64,000 nt of DNA from Amyelois transitella (Eukaryota; Arthropoda; Insecta; Lepidoptera; Pyralidae), in NCBI RefSeq assembly GCF_032362555.1, contig NC_083519.1, positions 3,117,501 through 3,181,500 on the forward strand. Direction: 5' to 3'. The translations under genes and the position numbers were made by a program. Of the stretch, positions 25,961 to 41,377 are shown piece by piece. Position 1 is the stretch's first letter. Every line of letters begins with the position of its first letter. Under the pieces are notes generated by a model, which ran no database searches, was not told the origin of the DNA, and was given only the letters and a program-made list of their open reading frames with translations.

Positions 25961-28227
25961 TTAACACTGTGTTCGAAGCGCGTTCGCGTGTGCGTGGGCA
26001 CCAAGCCGGCTGGGGTCCTGGCTGGGGTAGTGGTGCCCCGCCGGCGCCGGGGGCGGTGCGCCGGGTCCCATCGGCGGTCCGACCCACGCCGGCCAACCCG
26101 GGCCTCCATAATGGTGAAGGTTGAAAAAGTCGTTCGTACGATTTGGAGGTGGCTGCATCTGTAATATAACAAAATTATTAATTTTCTTTATCATGTAAAA
26201 TGACTGCTGGCGGGCGATGGTCCATACACATGTATTGCATAGTTGCAAGTAGAAATGTTACATCACAAGTGAAGGTACACAGCAAACGGCCAAAAAAATT
26301 TTGCTTATATTACTTAGTTGGTACGTACGAATTGTACTCCCAATTCAGAAATTCCAAAACGTATGGAAGTAATACATACCTGAGGTGGGAATGAATGCAA
26401 GAATGCTGGCGGTGGAGGCAATGTGCCAGGAAGCCCAGGCACTGGCTCCAACCTGGGAGCCATATCATTATGCTCATTTGCACCTTGTCGACCTGTAAAT
26501 TAAAATATTGTTGTCAGTTTCGAAATCATACTAGTGTTAACAATGATAGATGCAAAAATTATTTCATGTTCCTTAATGAGTAAGGCATCACGCATTCCAT
26601 CCAGTCCACTCAAGATGTTATCCCTCACAGTAAGAGAAGAGAGAGAAAAAGAGTCCCTTTTGTTACAAATAAATAATGAAACGTTGTGTTTTACCTTGCG
26701 ATTTTCCCCACTTGATGGTAAGCCTCTTCTCTCCGATCACGAGCCTGTTGAACGTCTTCTCTGCTGCATGTTCCGCTGCACTCCTCGTTGTGTATTGAAC
26801 GAAGGCACATTGAGCTCGAGACACCAGAGTTACGGATCTAGAAAAAAACAACAAATTCTGATTGAACATCATGTGATCTCTGTTTTGGTATTAATGAGCT
26901 TAATGAAGAAACTTATTAAAGGGGGAGCGCACCCAAGATCAGGCCGATACCATCAATTTGTGACAGCTACTGTACTGAGTGGAGTCTGCCTGTGTCAAAT
27001 TTAATCCTATATCCACAAGAAACCATGATATAAACGTACAATTAACATGTTTGCCATTATCATAATTTGAAAAGAAGCATTTACCTGATTTCTCCATATT
27101 GATAGAAATGGCCCCTCAGTTCCTCTTCGTTGATGTTGTCCGGAAGGTTGCCCACATACAGTGTTGTGACCGTGTTGTCTTCAGGTGGAAGTAGTGCCGG
27201 CATGGCAGCCGCTCGACGCATCAACTTCTCGGCTACAGGGTCATTTACGCCATAATATCTGTTTTTGAAAAAAGATTTAAATTAGTGACTCGTACACAAA
27301 AAACAACTGATAAACAAGGTATTCCTTTGTAAAGAGTAATCTTAAAAATAAGCACAAATAGATGGTTATACTTGCCTGTCCTTGATGTTCTGGTCGGCCA
27401 ATGGGTCATCAGGGTCAGTGGGCTTCTCGTGGCGATATGGACATTCTTCTCCACGACGACATTCTCCTTTCACCCAGAAAGAGCAAACATGTGGTCTATT
27501 TCTCTTATAATATGGAGCTGTACGAGCCAAACGTGACAACAGATCCGAAGCACCCTTCGATTTCAATGCAGAGTTGCTTGGCTGACTTGCGTCACACTTT
27601 GACATCTGACTGTCCAGATTCTGTATGTAATACTCCTTATTGACTTCGTTTCGTGGTAGATCATCTTGAATTTTGAGAGCAGCGTCTCTAACTTGAATCG
27701 GAAGCCCATATTCAAGGTCCAAAAGGCATGTTTGGCACACATTCTTCAATTTGGAACAGGTCTGGCAGATTTCCGTTTTCTTGAAGCGCATGCGGGATCC
27801 AGGGCACCAACGGAATACAGTGAAAGGACGTACACATATTTTACACTCCTTTCCATGTTTTTCCTTGGTCTGAAACGAAAAAGAAGGTGTTAATGCATGT
27901 TATATTATTTTATCACTATAAGTATAATGTGACAAAAATATGTGTATCAGGTATGTACATATATACCTACATATAAGTAGGTATTAAATTAAATAAACAG
28001 AAATAAAATGATTACATACCATTCGTACGTATGGGTTATCGCCCAAACACGTCTGACATAATATCGGGAAGTCCTGCAAAGACAAATAATGATTAGTTAG
28101 TTTTATGGTATTTCAAATACATGAATAGGTACATATATAAAAATGTTACTTCTGAATCTTTATGATTACTTACAGAATCTTCCCAATTTTGTCGATTGTA
28201 GGTGTTCGTAGTCTTCGAAACTGCCAT
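25961..28227 (-). CDS. RBM22: RBM22 copy 6
   Basis: Exons in transcript order: 28174-28227, 28020-28073, 27376-27869, 27085-27258, 26695-26837, 26380-26492, 25961-26158. Protein appears identical to copy 1. Longer A-run in intron 6. Its promoter shares the GTCTCGG variant (near 28728) with its neighbour copy 5, suggesting local exchange between adjacent units. Confidence 0.95.
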
Positions 28228-30339
28228 CTCAGATAATATAACACCAATATCAGCACCACAGTTAAAGGTGAAAAATATTAAATGATCAACAAATAAACAA
28301 TGTAGGCACCACGTAAGTACGACGACTGACTGAAGCCGAATGACTGACGTGGATCGTGGACAGTGGACTGACTGACGTGACTCAAACGCAGTGAAGTGAA
28401 CGATTGAACGTTACAACATCGATATTTCAACACGTGAAACATCGATTAGTCGACGACACTCGATATTTATCGATTTCCGACGATCATCGATGTAATATGA
28501 ATATATTATACATATAAATTCATATAAATTCTAGTATTCAATGACCAATGTGTTGAAAGAATCAAAGAGTCAGCATGTTCGAAAAGTGCAAAGAGTTTTA
28601 TAAATCAGCAGTAGATTGTTTGGTAACATTATCTTATTTTACTTTAAGTAAATACCTACATGTATAAATGTATAAATATTAATATACATCGTAACATCGA
28701 TGATACGGGCACATACAGTTTTTTTTGTCTCGGACACCTAATCTAAATCGTAATGTCGATTGACAAAAAAAAAATGAAGTACCTAGTTAGATTTTTTTAT
28801 GTGTTCCCCCCGAAAAAAAATTCAATGATTTAAATGAATGAATGATAAACAATTTTTATGGTTGTTTTATTGATTGCTTACGCCGCAGAACACCTTGGAT
28901 GACGTTCGCAATAACATCAAATCAAATGTCGCATGACATCGATATTATGACTTCGATAATCATCGCGTGTCGATGTTTGGCTATCGATGCCATCATCGAT
29001 GTTTTTGCAACACCGATCACCCCTACGTGCACAGACAATGATAATAATAATATTGTAATGTCAGGGAACGCGGTGTTGCCAACTGCTGCTCTGCATTGCC
29101 GTACCACCCACACACATTTGTCAGGTAGAAACTCTGATTGCTGACTCCGTAGGTATCTTTTTTCCGTGGAGATCGTAGAAGGCGACCAAGGGGGACGGTT
29201 AATAAACTTGAGGTTCTTCTTGTAGGCGATGATGGGCTAGCGACCTGTCACTATTTCAATCTCAAGACTGTACCTACGCTCTGTCTACTCCGCAAGGGAT
29301 AAAGACGTGATTATATGTATGTAACTAGGTACGCGCACGTTTTATTATTATTATCGTGTGTGGTTCCCGGCACACCACCAGGCAGTTCAGTCTTCTCGAG
29401 ACTGTCGATATTTTAAATCATATCCACATGTTAATTATGTAGGTACTTACATATGTATATGCAAAGGTGTAATGAGTCATTACTACACACTTCTATGATC
29501 TCTCTACTTGTCCAAGTACCTACGGTATAGTCGCCGGGCGGGGGCACTACTTTCTCGATTGACGATTGTTACCTAATATCGTACTGATCAGGTGACCAAC
29601 GTGTGAACGCTGTTTGCGTAACGCGCCGAGATGACTTAGATGTGTGCTCAAAAAAACGACAACGTTTCGAGAAATGGCCCCCTACACATCGGTGGCCCAA
29701 CGTGTACAGGGCCCTTTAGACACATTTCATAAAATGTTGATAGATTGTCGGATTTAAATTACCCCAAAAAATTTCTAGAAGTAGATAAATACTTACCTAT
29801 ATATAACAGTTGGTTACACACGTTACAATAAAATGTATGTAAATTTTATATATCATATTCCTATTTATTACGTGTCGAATGGACGGAATACTGAGTGTGA
29901 CCAGCGACACTACCCCATAGGATCAGAAGAATCCAAACTTACAATTGACATTTACAATTTGCTTCTCGTGCAAGAAGCAGGCCGCCAATCATATACAAAC
30001 TATTTTTTAAGTGGTACGTACCTACGTACGTACACCAAGTATGAATCGTACGTAAAGAACTAAGACGAGTGGAGATTTAAAAGGAACAAAACAATTTAAA
30101 CGTTAAACTTGTATATTATTCACATACGATACTAATGTATCATTACAAAATATACCTTATTAATTCTATTTTCCTATTTATACACACGCATGCTAAGTGT
30201 TTAACATTTCTTACAGTCTGGTCCTATTTGGACCTGTGCCTAATCCTACTTGATTATTATCGTACAACTTCTTATTTGCAAACAGCTTTTATCTACAATC
30301 AACAATTCTTAAACATGATCGCAAAGTTTACAATTACAA
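28228..30339 (-). other. Spacer between RBM22 copies 6 and 7
   Basis: Unit junction at 29072/29073. Variant state: short indel form (about 28552), GTCTCGG at about 28728, T at the GACTTAG site (about 29636), six-T run near 30002. No gene seen. Confidence 0.8.
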
Positions 30340-32606
30340 TTAACACTGTGTTCGAAGCGCGTTCGCGTGTGCGTGGGCACCAAGCCGGCTGGGGTCCTGG
30401 CTGGGGTAGTGGTGCCCCGCCGGCGCCGGGGGCGGTGCGCCGGGTCCCATCGGCGGTCCGACCCACGCCGGCCAACCCGGGCCTCCATAATGGTGAAGGT
30501 TGAAAAAGTCGTTCGTACGATTTGGAGGTGGCTGCATCTGTAATATAACAAAATTATTAATTTTCTTTATCATGTAAAATGACTGCTGGCGGGCGATGGT
30601 CCATACACATGTATTGCATAGTTGCAAGTAGAAATGTTACATCACAAGTGAAGGTACACAGCAAACGGCCAAAAAAATTTTGCTTATATTACTTAGTTGG
30701 TACGTACGAATTGTACTCCCAATTCAGAAATTCCAAAACGTATGGAAGTAATACATACCTGAGGTGGGAATGAATGCAAGAATGCTGGCGGTGGAGGCAA
30801 TGTGCCAGGAAGCCCAGGCACTGGCTCCAACCTGGGAGCCATATCATTATGCTCATTTGCACCTTGTCGACCTGTAAATTAAAATATTGTTGTCAGTTTC
30901 GAAATCATACTAGTGTTAACAATGATAGATGCAAAAATTATTTCATGTTCCTTAATGAGTAAGGCATCACGCATTCCATCCAGTCCACTCAAGATGTTAT
31001 CCCTCACAGTAAGAGAAGAGAGAGAAAAAGAGTCCCTTTTGTTACAAATAAATAATGAAACGTTGTGTTTTACCTTGCGATTTTCCCCACTTGATGGTAA
31101 GCCTCTTCTCTCCGATCACGAGCCTGTTGAACGTCTTCTCTGCTGCATGTTCCGCTGCACTCCTCGTTGTGTATTGAACGAAGGCACATTGAGCTCGAGA
31201 CACCAGAGTTACGGATCTAGAAAAAAACAACAAATTCTGATTGAACATCATGTGATCTCTGTTTTGGTATTAATGAGCTTAATGAAGAAACTTATTAAAG
31301 GGGGAGCGCACCCAAGATCAGGCCGATACCATCAATTTGTGACAGCTACTGTACTGAGTGGAGTCTGCCTGTGTCAAATTTAATCCTATATCCACAAGAA
31401 ACCATGATATAAACGTACAATTAACATGTTTGCCATTATCATAATTTGAAAAGAAGCATTTACCTGATTTCTCCATATTGATAGAAATGGCCCCTCAGTT
31501 CCTCTTCGTTGATGTTGTCCGGAAGGTTGCCCACATACAGTGTTGTGACCGTGTTGTCTTCAGGTGGAAGTAGTGCCGGCATGGCAGCCGCTCGACGCAT
31601 CAACTTCTCGGCTACAGGGTCATTTACGCCATAATATCTGTTTTTGAAAAAAGATTTAAATTAGTGACTCGTACACAAAAAACAACTGATAAACAAGGTA
31701 TTCCTTTGTAAAGAGTAATCTTAAAAATAAGCACAAATAGATGGTTATACTTGCCTGTCCTTGATGTTCTGGTCGGCCAATGGGTCATCAGGGTCAGTGG
31801 GCTTCTCGTGGCGATATGGACATTCTTCTCCACGACGACATTCTCCTTTCACCCAGAAAGAGCAAACATGTGGTCTATTTCTCTTATAATATGGAGCTGT
31901 ACGAGCCAAACGTGACAACAGATCCGAAGCACCCTTCGATTTCAATGCAGAGTTGCTTGGCTGACTTGCGTCACACTTTGACATCTGACTGTCCAGATTC
32001 TGTATGTAATACTCCTTATTGACTTCGTTTCGTGGTAGATCATCTTGAATTTTGAGAGCAGCGTCTCTAACTTGAATCGGAAGCCCATATTCAAGGTCCA
32101 AAAGGCATGTTTGGCACACATTCTTCAATTTGGAACAGGTCTGGCAGATTTCCGTTTTCTTGAAGCGCATGCGGGATCCAGGGCACCAACGGAATACAGT
32201 GAAAGGACGTACACATATTTTACACTCCTTTCCATGTTTTTCCTTGGTCTGAAACGAAAAAGAAGGTGTTAATGCATGTTATATTATTTTATCACTATAA
32301 GTATAATGTGACAAAAATATGTGTATCAGGTATGTACATATATACCTACATATAAGTAGGTATTAAATTAAATAAACAGAAATAAAATGATTACATACCA
32401 TTCGTACGTATGGGTTATCGCCCAAACACGTCTGACATAATATCGGGAAGTCCTGCAAAGACAAATAATGATTAGTTAGTTTTATGGTATTTCAAATACA
32501 TGAATAGGTACATATATAAAAATGTTACTTCTGAATCTTTATGATTACTTACAGAATCTTCCCAATTTTGTCGATTGTAGGTGTTCGTAGTCTTCGAAAC
32601 TGCCAT
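30340..32606 (-). CDS. RBM22: RBM22 copy 7
   Basis: Exons in transcript order: 32553-32606, 32399-32452, 31755-32248, 31464-31637, 31074-31216, 30759-30871, 30340-30537. Protein appears identical to copy 1. Unit 7 has the same length (4379 bp) and the same marker states as unit 1. Confidence 0.95.
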
Positions 32607-34717
32607 CTCAGATAATATAACACCAATATCAGCACCACAGTTAAAGGTGAAAAATATTAAATGATCAACAAATAAACAATGTAGGCACCACGTAAGTACG
32701 ACGACTGACTGAAGCCGAATGACTGACGTGGATCGTGGACAGTGGACTGACTGACGTGACTCAAACGCAGTGAAGTGAACGATTGAACGTTACAACATCG
32801 ATATTTCAACACGTGAAACATCGATTAGTCGACGACACTCGATATTTATCGATTTCCGACGATCATCGATGTAATATGAATATATTATACATATAAATTC
32901 ATATAAATTCTAGTATTCAATGACCAATGTGTTGAAAGAATCAAAGAGTCAGCATGTTCGAAAAGTGCAAAGAGTTTTATAAATCAGCAGTAGATTGTTT
33001 GGTAACATTATCTTATTTTACTTTAAGTAAATACCTACATGTATAAATGTATAAATATTAATATACATCGTAACATCGATGATACGGGCACATACAGTTT
33101 TTTTTGTCCCGGACACCTAATCTAAATCGTAATGTCGATTGACAAAAAAAAAATGAAGTACCTAGTTAGATTTTTTTATGTGTTCCCCCCGAAAAAAAAT
33201 TCAATGATTTAAATGAATGAATGATAAACAATTTTTATGGTTGTTTTATTGATTGCTTACGCCGCAGAACACCTTGGATGACGTTCGCAATAACATCAAA
33301 TCAAATGTCGCATGACATCGATATTATGACTTCGATAATCATCGCGTGTCGATGTTTGGCTATCGATGCCATCATCGATGTTTTTGCAACACCGATCACC
33401 CCTACGTGCACAGACAATGATAATAATAATATTGTAATGTCAGGGAACGCGGTGTTGCCAACTGCTGCTCTGCATTGCCGTACCACCCACACACATTTGT
33501 CAGGTAGAAACTCTGATTGCTGACTCCGTAGGTATCTTTTTTCCGTGGAGATCGTAGAAGGCGACCAAGGGGGACGGTTAATAAACTTGAGGTTCTTCTT
33601 GTAGGCGATGATGGGCTAGCGACCTGTCACTATTTCAATCTCAAGACTGTACCTACGCTCTGTCTACTCCGCAAGGGATAAAGACGTGATTATATGTATG
33701 TAACTAGGTACGCGCACGTTTTATTATTATTATCGTGTGTGGTTCCCGGCACACCACCAGGCAGTTCAGTCTTCTCGAGACTGTCGATATTTTAAATCAT
33801 ATCCACATGTTAATTATGTAGGTACTTACATATGTATATGCAAAGGTGTAATGAGTCATTACTACACACTTCTATGATCTCTCTACTTGTCCAAGTACCT
33901 ACGGTATAGTCGCCGGGCGGGGGCACTACTTTCTCGATTGACGATTGTTACCTAATATCGTACTGATCAGGTGACCAACGTGTGAACGCTGTTTGCGTAA
34001 CGCGCCGAGATGACTCAGATGTGTGCTCAAAAAAACGACAACGTTTCGAGAAATGGCCCCCTACACATCGGTGGCCCAACGTGTACAGGGCCCTTTAGAC
34101 ACATTTCATAAAATGTTGATAGATTGTCGGATTTAAATTACCCCAAAAAATTTCTAGAAGTAGATAAATACTTACCTATATATAACAGTTGGTTACACAC
34201 GTTACAATAAAATGTATGTAAATTTTATATATCATATTCCTATTTATTACGTGTCGAATGGACGGAATACTGAGTGTGACCAGCGACACTACCCCATAGG
34301 ATCAGAAGAATCCAAACTTACAATTGACATTTACAATTTGCTTCTCGTGCAAGAAGCAGGCCGCCAATCATATACAAACTATTTTTAAGTGGTACGTACC
34401 TACGTACGTACACCAAGTATGAATCGTACGTAAAGAACTAAGACGAGTGGAGATTTAAAAGGAACAAAACAATTTAAACGTTAAACTTGTATATTATTCA
34501 CATACGATACTAATGTATCATTACAAAATATACCTTATTAATTCTATTTTCCTATTTATACACACGCATGCTAAGTGTTTAACATTTCTTACAGTCTGGT
34601 CCTATTTGGACCTGTGCCTAATCCTACTTGATTATTATCGTACAACTTCTTATTTGCAAACAGCTTTTATCTACAATCAACAATTCTTAAACATGATCGC
34701 AAAGTTTACAATTACAA
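32607..34717 (-). other. Spacer between RBM22 copies 7 and 8
   Basis: Unit junction at 33451/33452. Variant state: short indel form (about 32931), C at the GACTCAG site (about 34015), five-T run near 34382. No gene seen. Confidence 0.8.
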
Positions 34718-36983
34718 TTAACACTGTGTTCGAAGCGCGTTCGCGTGTGCGTGGGCACCAAGCCGGCTGGGGTCCTGGCTGGGGTAGTGGTGCCCCGCCG
34801 GCGCCGGGGGCGGTGCGCCGGGTCCCATCGGCGGTCCGACCCACGCCGGCCAACCCGGGCCTCCATAATGGTGAAGGTTGAAAAAGTCGTTCGTACGATT
34901 TGGAGGTGGCTGCATCTGTAATATAACAAAATTATTAATTTTCTTTATCATGTAAAATGACTGCTGGCGGGCGATGGTCCATACACATGTATTGCATAGT
35001 TGCAAGTAGAAATGTTACATCACAAGTGAAGGTACACAGCAAACGGCCAAAAAATTTTGCTTATATTACTTAGTTGGTACGTACGAATTGTACTCCCAAT
35101 TCAGAAATTCCAAAACGTATGGAAGTAATACATACCTGAGGTGGGAATGAATGCAAGAATGCTGGCGGTGGAGGCAATGTGCCAGGAAGCCCAGGCACTG
35201 GCTCCAACCTGGGAGCCATATCATTATGCTCATTTGCACCTTGTCGACCTGTAAATTAAAATATTGTTGTCAGTTTCGAAATCATACTAGTGTTAACAAT
35301 GATAGATGCAAAAATTATTTCATGTTCCTTAATGAGTAAGGCATCACGCATTCCATCCAGTCCACTCAAGATGTTATCCCTCACAGTAAGAGAAGAGAGA
35401 GAAAAAGAGTCCCTTTTGTTACAAATAAATAATGAAACGTTGTGTTTTACCTTGCGATTTTCCCCACTTGATGGTAAGCCTCTTCTCTCCGATCACGAGC
35501 CTGTTGAACGTCTTCTCTGCTGCATGTTCCGCTGCACTCCTCGTTGTGTATTGAACGAAGGCACATTGAGCTCGAGACACCAGAGTTACGGATCTAGAAA
35601 AAAACAACAAATTCTGATTGAACATCATGTGATCTCTGTTTTGGTATTAATGAGCTTAATGAAGAAACTTATTAAAGGGGGAGCGCACCCAAGATCAGGC
35701 CGATACCATCAATTTGTGACAGCTACTGTACTGAGTGGAGTCTGCCTGTGTCAAATTTAATCCTATATCCACAAGAAACCATGATATAAACGTACAATTA
35801 ACATGTTTGCCATTATCATAATTTGAAAAGAAGCATTTACCTGATTTCTCCATATTGATAGAAATGGCCCCTCAGTTCCTCTTCGTTGATGTTGTCCGGA
35901 AGGTTGCCCACATACAGTGTTGTGACCGTGTTGTCTTCAGGTGGAAGTAGTGCCGGCATGGCAGCCGCTCGACGCATCAACTTCTCGGCTACAGGGTCAT
36001 TTACGCCATAATATCTGTTTTTGAAAAAAGATTTAAATTAGTGACTCGTACACAAAAAACAACTGATAAACAAGGTATTCCTTTGTAAAGAGTAATCTTA
36101 AAAATAAGCACAAATAGATGGTTATACTTGCCTGTCCTTGATGTTCTGGTCGGCCAATGGGTCATCAGGGTCAGTGGGCTTCTCGTGGCGATATGGACAT
36201 TCTTCTCCACGACGACATTCTCCTTTCACCCAGAAAGAGCAAACATGTGGTCTATTTCTCTTATAATATGGAGCTGTACGAGCCAAACGTGACAACAGAT
36301 CCGAAGCACCCTTCGATTTCAATGCAGAGTTGCTTGGCTGACTTGCGTCACACTTTGACATCTGACTGTCCAGATTCTGTATGTAATACTCCTTATTGAC
36401 TTCGTTTCGTGGTAGATCATCTTGAATTTTGAGAGCAGCGTCTCTAACTTGAATCGGAAGCCCATATTCAAGGTCCAAAAGGCATGTTTGGCACACATTC
36501 TTCAATTTGGAACAGGTCTGGCAGATTTCCGTTTTCTTGAAGCGCATGCGGGATCCAGGGCACCAACGGAATACAGTGAAAGGACGTACACATATTTTAC
36601 ACTCCTTTCCATGTTTTTCCTTGGTCTGAAACGAAAAAGAAGGTGTTAATGCATGTTATATTATTTTATCACTATAAGTATAATGTGACAAAAATATGTG
36701 TATCAGGTATGTACATATATACCTACATATAAGTAGGTATTAAATTAAATAAACAGAAATAAAATGATTACATACCATTCGTACGTATGGGTTATCGCCC
36801 AAACACGTCTGACATAATATCGGGAAGTCCTGCAAAGACAAATAATGATTAGTTAGTTTTATGGTATTTCAAATACATGAATAGGTACATATATAAAAAT
36901 GTTACTTCTGAATCTTTATGATTACTTACAGAATCTTCCCAATTTTGTCGATTGTAGGTGTTCGTAGTCTTCGAAACTGCCAT
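34718..36983 (-). CDS. RBM22: RBM22 copy 8
   Basis: Exons in transcript order: 36930-36983, 36776-36829, 36132-36625, 35841-36014, 35451-35593, 35136-35248, 34718-34915. Protein appears identical to copy 1. Unit 8 matches unit 2 in length (4388 bp) and in all markers I followed, including the long promoter indel and nine-A run. Confidence 0.95.
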
Positions 36984-39111
36984 CTCAGATAATATAACAC
37001 CAATATCAGCACCACAGTTAAAGGTGAAAAATATTAAATGATCAACAAATAAACAATGTAGGCACCACGTAAGTACGACGACTGACTGAAGCCGAATGAC
37101 TGACGTGGATCGTGGACAGTGGACTGACTGACGTGACTCAAACGCAGTGAAGTGAACGATTGAACGTTACAACATCGATATTTCAACACGTGAAACATCG
37201 ATTAGTCGACGACACTCGATATTTATCGATTTCCGACGATCATCGATGTAATATGAATATATTATACATATAAATTCATATAAATTCTAGTATTCAATGA
37301 CCAATGTGTTGGAGAAAGCATTAAAAGAATCAAAGAGTCAGCATGTTCGAAAAGTGCAAAGAGTTTTATAAATCAGCAGTAGATTGTTTGGTAACATTAT
37401 CTTATTTTACTTTAAGTAAATACCTACATGTATAAATGTATAAATATTAATATACATCGTAACATCGATGATACGGGCACATACAGTTTTTTTTGTCCCG
37501 GACACCTAATCTAAATCGTAATGTCGATTGACAAAAAAAAATGAAGTACCTAGTTAGATTTTTTTATGTGTTCCCCCCGAAAAAAAATTCAATGATTTAA
37601 ATGAATGAATGATAAACAATTTTTATGGTTGTTTTATTGATTGCTTACGCCGCAGAACACCTTGGATGACGTTCGCAATAACATCAAATCAAATGTCGCA
37701 TGACATCGATATTATGACTTCGATAATCATCGCGTGTCGATGTTTGGCTATCGATGCCATCATCGATGTTTTTGCAACACCGATCACCCCTACGTGCACA
37801 GACAATGATAATAATAATATTGTAATGTCAGGGAACGCGGTGTTGCCAACTGCTGCTCTGCATTGCCGTACCACCCACACACATTTGTCAGGTAGAAACT
37901 CTGATTGCTGACTCCGTAGGTATCTTTTTTCCGTGGAGATCGTAGAAGGCGACCAAGGGGGACGGTTAATAAACTTGAGGTTCTTCTTGTAGGCGATGAT
38001 GGGCTAGCGACCTGTCACTATTTCAATCTCAAGACTGTACCTACGCTCTGTCTACTCTGCAAGGGATAAAGACGTGATTATATGTATGTAACTAGGTACG
38101 CGCACGTTTTATTATTATTATCGTGTGTGGTTCCCGGCACACCACCAGGCAGTTCAGTTCAGTCTTCTCGAGACTGTCGATATTTTAAATCATATCCACA
38201 TGTTAATTATGTAGGTACTTACATATGTATATGCAAAGGTGTAATGAGTCATTACTACACACTTCTATGATCTCTCTACTTGTCCAAGTACCTACGGTAT
38301 AGTCGCCGGGCGGGGGCACTACTTTCTCGATTGACGATTGTTACCTAATATCGTACTGATCAGGTGACCAACGTGTGAACGCTGTTTGCGTAACGCGCCG
38401 AGATGACTTAGATGTGTGCTCAAAAAAACGACAACGTTTCGAGAAATGGCCCCCTACACATCGGTGGCCCAACGTGTACAGGGCCCTTTAGACACATTTC
38501 ATAAAATGTTGATAGATTGTCGGATTTAAATTACCCCAAAAAATTTCTAGAAGTAGATAAATACTTACCTATATATAACAGTTGGTTACACACGTTACAA
38601 TAAAATGTATGTAAATTTTATATATCATATTCCTATTTATTACGTGTCGAATGGACGGAATACTGAGTGTGACCAGCGACACTACCCCATAGGATCAGAA
38701 GAATCCAAACTTACAATTGACATTTACAATTTGCTTCTCGTGCAAGAAGCAGGCCGCCAATCATATACAAACTATTTTTTAAGTGGTACGTACCTACGTA
38801 CGTACACCAAGTATGAATCGTACGTAAAGAACTAAGACGAGTGGAGATTTAAAAGGAACAAAACAATTTAAACGTTAAACTTGTATATTATTCACATACG
38901 ATACTAATGTATCATTACAAAATATACCTTATTAATTCTATTTTCCTATTTATACACACGCATGCTAAGTGTTTAACATTTCTTACAGTCTGGTCCTATT
39001 TGGACCTGTGCCTAATCCTACTTGATTATTATCGTACAACTTCTTATTTGCAAACAGCTTTTATCTACAATCAACAATTCTTAAACATGATCGCAAAGTT
39101 TACAATTACAA
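36984..39111 (-). other. Spacer between RBM22 copies 8 and 9
   Basis: Unit junction at 37839/37840. Variant state: long indel form (about 37309), a private CTCTGC variant at about 38057, the TTCAG duplication near 38152 shared with unit 3, T at the GACTTAG site (about 38408), six-T run near 38774. No gene seen. Confidence 0.8.
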
Positions 39112-41377
39112 TTAACACTGTGTTCGAAGCGCGTTCGCGTGTGCGTGGGCACCAAGCCGGCTGGGGTCCTGGCTGGGGTAGTGGTGCCCCGCCGGCGCCG
39201 GGGGCGGTGCGCCGGGTCCCATCGGCGGTCCGACCCACGCCGGCCAACCCGGGCCTCCATAATGGTGAAGGTTGAAAAAGTCGTTCGTACGATTTGGAGG
39301 TGGCTGCATCTGTAATATAACAAAATTATTAATTTTCTTTATCATGTAAAATGACTGCTGGCGGGCGATGGTCCATACACATGTATTGCATAGTTGCAAG
39401 TAGAAATGTTACATCACAAGTGAAGGTACACAGCAAACGGCCAAAAAATTTTGCTTATATTACTTAGTTGGTACGTACGAATTGTACTCCCAATTCAGAA
39501 ATTCCAAAACGTATGGAAGTAATACATACCTGAGGTGGGAATGAATGCAAGAATGCTGGCGGTGGAGGCAATGTGCCAGGAAGCCCAGGCACTGGCTCCA
39601 ACCTGGGAGCCATATCATTATGCTCATTTGCACCTTGTCGACCTGTAAATTAAAATATTGTTGTCAGTTTCGAAATCATACTAGTGTTAACAATGATAGA
39701 TGCAAAAATTATTTCATGTTCCTTAATGAGTAAGGCATCACGCATTCCATCCAGTCCACTCAAGATGTTATCCCTCACAGTAAGAGAAGAGAGAGAAAAA
39801 GAGTCCCTTTTGTTACAAATAAATAATGAAACGTTGTGTTTTACCTTGCGATTTTCCCCACTTGATGGTAAGCCTCTTCTCTCCGATCACGAGCCTGTTG
39901 AACGTCTTCTCTGCTGCATGTTCCGCTGCACTCCTCGTTGTGTATTGAACGAAGGCACATTGAGCTCGAGACACCAGAGTTACGGATCTAGAAAAAAACA
40001 ACAAATTCTGATTGAACATCATGTGATCTCTGTTTTGGTATTAATGAGCTTAATGAAGAAACTTATTAAAGGGGGAGCGCACCCAAGATCAGGCCGATAC
40101 CATCAATTTGTGACAGCTACTGTACTGAGTGGAGTCTGCCTGTGTCAAATTTAATCCTATATCCACAAGAAACCATGATATAAACGTACAATTAACATGT
40201 TTGCCATTATCATAATTTGAAAAGAAGCATTTACCTGATTTCTCCATATTGATAGAAATGGCCCCTCAGTTCCTCTTCGTTGATGTTGTCCGGAAGGTTG
40301 CCCACATACAGTGTTGTGACCGTGTTGTCTTCAGGTGGAAGTAGTGCCGGCATGGCAGCCGCTCGACGCATCAACTTCTCGGCTACAGGGTCATTTACGC
40401 CATAATATCTGTTTTTGAAAAAAGATTTAAATTAGTGACTCGTACACAAAAAACAACTGATAAACAAGGTATTCCTTTGTAAAGAGTAATCTTAAAAATA
40501 AGCACAAATAGATGGTTATACTTGCCTGTCCTTGATGTTCTGGTCGGCCAATGGGTCATCAGGGTCAGTGGGCTTCTCGTGGCGATATGGACATTCTTCT
40601 CCACGACGACATTCTCCTTTCACCCAGAAAGAGCAAACATGTGGTCTATTTCTCTTATAATATGGAGCTGTACGAGCCAAACGTGACAACAGATCCGAAG
40701 CACCCTTCGATTTCAATGCAGAGTTGCTTGGCTGACTTGCGTCACACTTTGACATCTGACTGTCCAGATTCTGTATGTAATACTCCTTATTGACTTCGTT
40801 TCGTGGTAGATCATCTTGAATTTTGAGAGCAGCGTCTCTAACTTGAATCGGAAGCCCATATTCAAGGTCCAAAAGGCATGTTTGGCACACATTCTTCAAT
40901 TTGGAACAGGTCTGGCAGATTTCCGTTTTCTTGAAGCGCATGCGGGATCCAGGGCACCAACGGAATACAGTGAAAGGACGTACACATATTTTACACTCCT
41001 TTCCATGTTTTTCCTTGGTCTGAAACGAAAAAGAAGGTGTTAATGCATGTTATATTATTTTATCACTATAAGTATAATGTGACAAAAATATGTGTATCAG
41101 GTATGTACATATATACCTACATATAAGTAGGTATTAAATTAAATAAACAGAAATAAAATGATTACATACCATTCGTACGTATGGGTTATCGCCCAAACAC
41201 GTCTGACATAATATCGGGAAGTCCTGCAAAGACAAATAATGATTAGTTAGTTTTATGGTATTTCAAATACATGAATAGGTACATATATAAAAATGTTACT
41301 TCTGAATCTTTATGATTACTTACAGAATCTTCCCAATTTTGTCGATTGTAGGTGTTCGTAGTCTTCGAAACTGCCAT
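39112..41377 (-). CDS. RBM22: RBM22 copy 9
   Basis: Exons in transcript order: 41324-41377, 41170-41223, 40526-41019, 40235-40408, 39845-39987, 39530-39642, 39112-39309. Protein appears identical to copy 1. Its downstream spacer looks like unit 3 (TTCAG duplication, T, six-T run), but intron 6 has the shorter A-run and the promoter the short indel, so it is a recombinant unit. Confidence 0.95.
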